From positions 1-6,256 of the forward strand of contig JAHJXP010000021.1 in assembly GCA_018827585.1 (NCBI GenBank): a stretch of 6,256 bases of DNA. Reading direction: 5' to 3'. The stretch comes from Pseudomonadota bacterium. GTDB lineage: Bacteria > Desulfobacterota > Syntrophia > Syntrophales > UBA5619. Below, piece by piece: positions 1 through 3,328 of the stretch; position 1 is the stretch's first letter; each line of letters opens with the position of its first letter. Under the pieces are notes generated by a model. It worked only from the letters and a program-made list of their open reading frames with translations, ran no database searches and had not been told where the DNA came from. The position numbers and the translations under genes are program-made.

Positions 1-1296
1 CGGGGCGGCGGCGGATTCCCGGCCGGCTGGAAATGGGACGAGACCCGCAAGGCGCAAGGGGAGCCCAAGTACGTCATCTGCAACGCCGACGAGGGCGATC
101 CCGGCGCCTACATGGACCGCAGCCTCCTGGAGGGGAACCCCCACCTGGTCCTCGAGGGGATGATCATCGGCGCCTACGCCATCGGCTCCAGCGAGGGCTA
201 TATCTACGTCCGGAACGAATACCCCCTCGCGGTGAAGAACATCATCATCGCCATGAATCAGGCCAGGGAGGCGGGACTGCTCGGGGAGAACATCCTCGGC
301 ACGGGTTTTTCCTTCGACGTGAAGATCAACCGGGGCGGCGGCGCGTTCGTCTGCGGCGAGTCCTCGGCGCTCTTCGCCTCGCTGGAAGGGCGGGCCGGCG
401 AACCCCGCGCGAAGTACATCCATGCGACGCACAAGGGCCTCTACGACAAGCCGACGAACCTCAACAACGTCGAGACCTGGGCGAACGTCCCGTTCATCAT
501 CGAGCGGGGCGCCGACTGGTACGCCGGCATCGGCACGGAGGGGAGCAAGGGGACGAAGATCTTCTCCCTGGTCGGCAAGATCAACAACACCGGCCTCGTC
601 GAGGTCCCGATGGGCACGACGCTCAGGGAAATCGTCTTTGAGATCGGCGGCGGGATTCCCGACGGCCGGAAATTCAAGGCGATCCAGACGGGCGGGCCTT
701 CGGGCGGCTGCATTCCCGAGAAGTATCTCGATATGCCGGTCGATTTCGATGAACTGACGAAAATCGGCTCGATGATGGGCTCCGGCGGCATGATCGTCAT
801 GGACGACCGCAACTGCATGGTCAACGTGGCCAAGTACTTCACCAACTTCCTGGTCAACGAATCGTGCGGCAAGTGCGTTCCCTGCCGGGAGGGCATCCGG
901 CGCATGCGGGACATCCTGGTGGACATCACGGAGGGTAAAGGGCGGGAAGGGGACGTGGAGCTTCTGGAAACGATGTCCAAGGGGATCCTCGACGGGTCCC
1001 TCTGCGCCCTGGGCAACAGCGCCCCTAACCCCGTGCTCAGCACGATCCGTTACTTCCGGGACGAGTATGTGGCCCATATCAAGGAAAAGCGCTGCCCCGC
1101 AGGGGTGTGCAGGGAGCTGATCACCTACAGCGTCGATCCCGAGAAGTGCACGGGTTGCACCGTCTGCGCGAAGGTCTGTCCCACGGGGGCGGCGGCCGGC
1201 GAGCGGAAGAAGGTCTACGCCATCGATCAGGCGAAGTGCACGAAGTGCGGCGCCTGCAGGGAGAGCTGTAAATTTGATTCCATCATCGTGAGGTAA
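1..1296 (+). CDS. nuoF: NuoF/HndC/HydB-type NADH-binding flavoprotein subunit with C-terminal ferredoxin domain (5' end missing)
   Basis: This is the diaphorase subunit that exchanges electrons between NAD(P)H, FMN and Fe-S clusters in complex I-like, hydrogenase or formate dehydrogenase complexes. The frame is open from base 1, so the start is outside the window; 431 residues are visible. Counting from the first visible residue, the FMN/NADH fold shows RGGGGFPAGWKW (1-12) and NADEGDPG (28-35). GGGAFVCGESSAL and GGPSGGCIPEKY follow, the latter leading into an SLBB-like region. The [4Fe-4S] (N3-type) ligands are C289, C292, C295 and C335. An added C-terminal two-cluster ferredoxin has C383/386/389/393 and C413/416/419/423. 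That extension separates it from classical complex I NuoF and points to HndC/HydB/FdhB-type soluble complexes. It ends in TAA 11 bases before the next gene, so they are co-transcribed. Family is secure; the enzyme it serves cannot be told from the window. Confidence 0.95.
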   Translation, partial: RGGGGFPAGWKWDETRKAQGEPKYVICNADEGDPGAYMDRSLLEGNPHLVLEGMIIGAYAIGSSEGYIYVRNEYPLAVKNIIIAMNQAREAGLLGENILGTGFSFDVKINRGGGAFVCGESSALFASLEGRAGEPRAKYIHATHKGLYDKPTNLNNVETWANVPFIIERGADWYAGIGTEGSKGTKIFSLVGKINNTGLVEVPMGTTLREIVFEIGGGIPDGRKFKAIQTGGPSGGCIPEKYLDMPVDFDELTKIGSMMGSGGMIVMDDRNCMVNVAKYFTNFLVNESCGKCVPCREGIRRMRDILVDITEGKGREGDVELLETMSKGILDGSLCALGNSAPNPVLSTIRYFRDEYVAHIKEKRCPAGVCRELITYSVDPEKCTGCTVCAKVCPTGAAAGERKKVYAIDQAKCTKCGACRESCKFDSIIVR

Positions 1297-1300
1297 AGGT
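1295..1300 (+). promoter_or_regulatory. Ribosome binding site of the second Fe-S gene
   Basis: AAAGGT lies 7 bases before the ATG at 1308 and overlaps the stop codon of the upstream flavoprotein gene. This supports the ATG at 1308 as start and translational coupling of the two genes. The match to the anti-SD sequence is modest. Confidence 0.5.
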
Positions 1301-1307
1301 AGAGAAA

Positions 1308-2021
1308 ATGGTGAATCTGACGATAGACAACAGGAAGATCGAAGCGGAGGCCGGGCGGTTTATCCTCGATGTCGCACGGGAGAATGGGATGGTCATCCCC
1401 ACCCTGTGCTCTCACGAGTCCATCGAGCCGACGGGGTCGTGTCGCCTCTGCGTCGTCGAGGCCAAACAGGGTAAAAAGACGCGCATCGTGACGTCCTGCC
1501 TTTACCCGGTGGCCGAGGGCATGACAGTCGATACGAGAAGCGAGCGGGTCATGAACGTCCGCCGCCTCGTCCTCCAGCTCCTTTTGGCCCGCTGCCCGGA
1601 ATCGGAGCAGCTCAGGGAGATGGCGGCCGAGATGGGCGTCGAGGCCGAGGACCGTTTCACGCCGGACAAGGACAACGTCAAGTGCATCCTGTGCCGGATG
1701 TGCGTGCGGACCTGCGAGAAGGTCGTGGGCGTCAGCGCCATCGGCTTTTCCTACCGGGGCACGGAAAAGAACGTCTGCACCCCGTTCAAGGAGGAATCGA
1801 CGACCTGCATCGGCTGCGGCGCGTGCGCCTACATCTGCCCGACGGGGCACATCGAGATGGAGTCGACCGGCGACACCCGGACGATCTGGGGCCGGACCTT
1901 CAAGATGAAGACCTGCAAGGTTTGCGGCCGCTACTTTGCGCCCGAGGACCAGCTTGTCTACATCAGCGAAAAGACGGGCGTGCCGGCGGAGGACCTGGCG
2001 GTCTGCATCAGCTGCCGCTAA
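1308..2021 (+). CDS. [2Fe-2S]/2x[4Fe-4S] iron-sulfur subunit, HoxU/NuoG N-terminus-like
   Basis: A 237-residue electron-transfer protein, likely the partner of the flavoprotein encoded just upstream, relaying electrons to a catalytic subunit not seen here. An N-terminal plant-type ferredoxin fold carries [2Fe-2S] ligands C34, C45, C48 and C64 (C-x10-C-x2-C-x15-C). A two-cluster ferredoxin segment follows, with C126/129/132/136 and C167/170/173/177. The His-Cys3 motif that sits between these domains in NuoG and many HydA/HoxU proteins is not visible; the region reads LARCPESEQL. The C-terminus adds two CxxC pairs, C203/C206 and C233/C236, able to form a zinc ribbon, rubredoxin-like site or further cluster. 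ATG 1308 is chosen for its SD and for starting right at the ferredoxin fold. Only 10 bases separate its TAA from the tRNA. It resembles HoxU and the N-terminus of NuoG and of formate dehydrogenase alpha subunits, but is a separate short subunit. Confidence 0.9.
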   Translation: MVNLTIDNRKIEAEAGRFILDVARENGMVIPTLCSHESIEPTGSCRLCVVEAKQGKKTRIVTSCLYPVAEGMTVDTRSERVMNVRRLVLQLLLARCPESEQLREMAAEMGVEAEDRFTPDKDNVKCILCRMCVRTCEKVVGVSAIGFSYRGTEKNVCTPFKEESTTCIGCGACAYICPTGHIEMESTGDTRTIWGRTFKMKTCKVCGRYFAPEDQLVYISEKTGVPAEDLAVCISCR

Positions 2022-2031
2022 AGGGATATCT

Positions 2032-2107
2032 TCCCCAGTAGCTCAGCCGATAGAGCAGATGGCTGTTAAACATCGGGTCCGTGGTTTGAGTCCGCGCCGG
2101 GGAGCCG
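2032..2107 (+). tRNA. tRNA-Asn (GUU), degenerate, possibly a pseudo-tRNA
   Basis: A full cloverleaf can be laid out: acceptor TCCCCAG/CCGGGGA (2032-2038, 2097-2103), D stem GCTC/GAGC (2041-2044, 2053-2056), anticodon stem GATGG/ACATC (2058-2062, 2070-2074) with loop CTGTTAA and anticodon GTT at 2065-2067, variable loop GGGTC, and T stem CGTGG/CCGCG (2080-2084, 2092-2096). Defects: an A-C mismatch at pair 6-67 (2037/2098), a G-A mismatch at pair 31-39 (2062/2070), T-loop TTTGAGT with U instead of C at position 56, D-loop A instead of G at position 19, and CCG where CCA is often encoded. It begins 10 bases after the previous stop codon with no terminator between, so it would be transcribed by read-through. 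Identity as Asn is firm; function is doubtful. Confidence 0.8.
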
Positions 2108-2114
2108 CACCGCA

Positions 2115-2356
2115 CTCGAAAAACTGGTGGAAGCGTCCGCCAAGCCGGGTTCGATCCCATCCAGCAGGAACAAATGGTGCTGGCCTATATCGACAAACAC
2201 GGTTCCATCAAACGCGCGGATGTGATGGATTTGTGTCGAATCACCAAAGACCAGGCGTATAAGCTGTTAAACCGCCTGAGAAGCAGTGGTCAGATCGCCC
2301 AAATCGGAAGCCGGAAAGGGGCGGTTTATGAGCGACAACGGCAATATATGCGTTAG
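2115..2356 (+). pseudogene. C-terminal winged-helix remnant of an AlbA_2/RecG-like predicted regulator
   Basis: A DNA-binding winged helix without the rest of its protein. From about 2144 one frame reads GFDPIQQEQMVLAYIDKHGS and continues through DLCRITKDQAYKLLNRLRSS to a TAG at 2354-2356. A helix-turn-helix (about 2213-2282) and wing like this occur at the C-termini of AlbA_2/HATPase_c_4 ATP-binding proteins. Just upstream a different frame (2115-2149) gives ALEKLVEASAKPG, which would join naturally if one T were restored near 2150, suggesting a frameshift. No start or RBS fits a complete gene: the ATG at 2174 lies inside the conserved domain. The fragment starts within about 10 bases of the tRNA 3' end, so whatever cut the gene cut it at the tRNA. 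An independent short wHTH protein translated from 2174 cannot be excluded. Confidence 0.6.
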
Positions 2357-2373
2357 GCGCAAATATATGCGCC
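2356..2373 (+). repeat. 18-bp dyad, hairpin or operator-like
   Basis: GGCGCAAATATATGCGCC is symmetric at 16 of 18 positions, with 6-bp GC-rich arms GGCGCA/TGCGCC around an AT-rich centre. It directly follows the stop codon of the winged-helix remnant. AATATATGCG also occurs as a direct repeat at 2343-2352 and 2362-2371. No U-tract follows, so it is not a standard intrinsic terminator. Confidence 0.4.
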
Positions 2374-2435
2374 GATTTACACGCCCGGCGTATATCCGGT
2401 GCATTCAAGCTACGCACAGGTGTGTAGGACCGTGT

Positions 2436-2735
2436 ATTGACAACTCACGCCTTTTTGAACCCGGAGAAAAAGAGGTCCGCAACCCGGTCATTGCCACAGC
2501 CATGCGCCGGATAGCCATGTGCGAGCAGGCGGGCACGGGCATGCGCATGATGCGCGAAGCATGGCAGGCCCTCGGCCACCCGGCGCCTGTCTATTAGAAC
2601 GACCGCGCATGGAAGGCATTCGAGCTCTTCATCCCGGAACTGGATAAAGAAGTGGACATGGCCTCGGATCTGATGAAGGCCATGTTCGGCGAGACTCCGC
2701 CAGCACCCGACAAGCACCCGACAAGTCGCAGGTGA
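2436..2735 (+). pseudogene. HATPase_c_4-type fragment of an AlbA_2-domain ATP-binding protein, broken by a stop codon and frameshift
   Basis: The frame reads IDNSRLFEPGEKEVRNPVI, then MRRIAMCEQAGTGMRMMREA, and ends GHPAPVY before TAG at 2595-2597. The same frame resumes at once with NDRAWKAFELFIPELDKEVD and continues to a TGA at 2733-2735. The RNPVI...EQAGTGMRMM pattern is the hallmark of the C-terminal ATPase-like part (HATPase_c_4) of AlbA_2-domain proteins, predicted nucleic-acid-binding regulators. The N-terminal AlbA_2 domain is absent, homology continues across the stop, and the C-terminal domain follows in another frame (2749-3015), so this is a broken gene. In intact relatives the winged helix lies after this segment. 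The winged helix found upstream at 2144-2356 must therefore come from another copy or a rearrangement. Confidence 0.7.
2703..2724 (+). repeat. 11-bp perfect tandem duplication
   Basis: GCACCCGACAA occurs twice head to tail (2703-2713, 2714-2724). It lies where the reading frame of the HATPase_c_4 fragment is lost and the winged-helix frame begins. Eleven is not a multiple of three, so the duplication alters the frame. Removing one copy alone still does not join the two parts, so a second indel nearby is needed. Confidence 0.85.
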
Positions 2736-2748
2736 AGTAACAGGTGAT

Positions 2749-3015
2749 GTGGAAGATGAAGTTACGGGTGAAGTCATTCAACTGCTAAAAAGTTTGGCAA
2801 AACCTAAAACAAGGGCAGAAATTCAAACAATTCTCGGATTGAAAGGGCAGGCCAACTTTCGTGATCGGTATCTCAAACCCGCATTGGAAAATGGTTTTAT
2901 TGAGATGATGATTCCGGAAAAGCCAAGAAGTTCCAAGCAGAAGTACTGGCTTACCGTCAAAGGGCGGGCAATAGTCGAAGGTTCAATGTCTTTGGTCCCT
3001 GGTCAAAGGAAATGA
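2749..3015 (+). CDS. Fic-like/AlbA_2-type C-terminal winged-helix fragment (open, probably part of the broken upstream gene)
   Basis: An 88-residue open frame from GTG 2749, still open upstream to about 2701 as QVAGEVTGDVEDEVTGEV. It has the repeated TGEV linker that precedes the C-terminal winged helix in many AlbA_2 and Fic-family proteins. The domain reads RAEIQTILGL, FRDRYLKPALENGFIEM, then IPEKPRSSKQKYWLT, the typical wing and end of that domain, with a natural TGA at 3013-3015. It follows the HATPase_c_4 fragment in the correct family order but shifted by one frame, so both derive from one ancestral gene. AGGTGA at 2730-2735 is far from the GTG, and no convincing start exists. It could still be expressed as a small DNA-binding protein, but a relic is more likely. 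G+C drops to 42% over 2761-2940, far below the operon at the left. Confidence 0.5.
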   Translation: MEDEVTGEVIQLLKSLAKPKTRAEIQTILGLKGQANFRDRYLKPALENGFIEMMIPEKPRSSKQKYWLTVKGRAIVEGSMSLVPGQRK

Positions 3016-3328
3016 AATGCATAGCCAACACACGAGTGCATTGAACTCTACGCGCCGCGCCATCAATGAATAGCTGGCAAAAAATCAGTGGATGCGCTAT
3101 AAGCTCAACCTGATGTTGTGGCAATGGGATCGGCGGTCCGCAGCCTTTACCTTGTAACACAGTACATCGATCTTCCAAGGGCCGGGATTCAGGCCATTGC
3201 CCATCACGACGACCAGCATATCGAAAACGACAGGGTAACCGCCCACAGGGAGTTTTGTCATCCGTGGTCGTCGCTATCAGTTGGCTCTTGAATTCATTGC
3301 TGCTTTCTTTCCAGGGAGATCATTTCGC
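3016..3328 (+). other. Intergenic stretch without a convincing gene
   Basis: These 313 bases hold only short frames. The longest + strand frame with ATG is 3124-3291 (55 residues, MGSAVRSLYLVTQYIDLP at its start, later IAHHDDQHIENDR). It has no good RBS and I do not recognise the family. It may be a further gene remnant, since it reads like protein and stops 37 bases before the helicase start. No clear sigma-70 promoter or terminator hairpin was found here, so the promoter of the helicase gene remains unidentified. Confidence 0.45.
3313..3318 (+). promoter_or_regulatory. Ribosome binding site of the helicase gene
   Basis: AGGGAG lies 10 bases before ATG 3329. The same frame stays open upstream to a TAA at 3236-3238, but the only other possible start seen, TTG 3281, has no comparable purine tract. 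The SD therefore fixes the start at 3329. Confidence 0.6.

Noticed and set aside
1227..1850. 207-residue open frame on the - strand
   Set aside because: Opposite the Fe-S subunit, whose cysteine spacing proves the + strand coding sense.
2147..2158. GGGTTCGATCCC, identical to the consensus T-arm of a tRNA
   Set aside because: No matching D arm, anticodon arm or acceptor can be built around it, and the T stem fails after two pairs. The bases also encode GFDP of the winged-helix remnant, so it is most likely coincidence.
2437..2442. TTGACA, a perfect -35 hexamer
   Set aside because: No -10-like sequence lies 16-18 bases on (bases around 2459-2465 are GC-rich), and the bases encode IDN of the HATPase_c_4 fragment.
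2957..3178. 73-residue open frame on the - strand crossing the end of the winged-helix fragment
   Set aside because: No RBS or recognisable family; it overlaps a conserved + strand domain.
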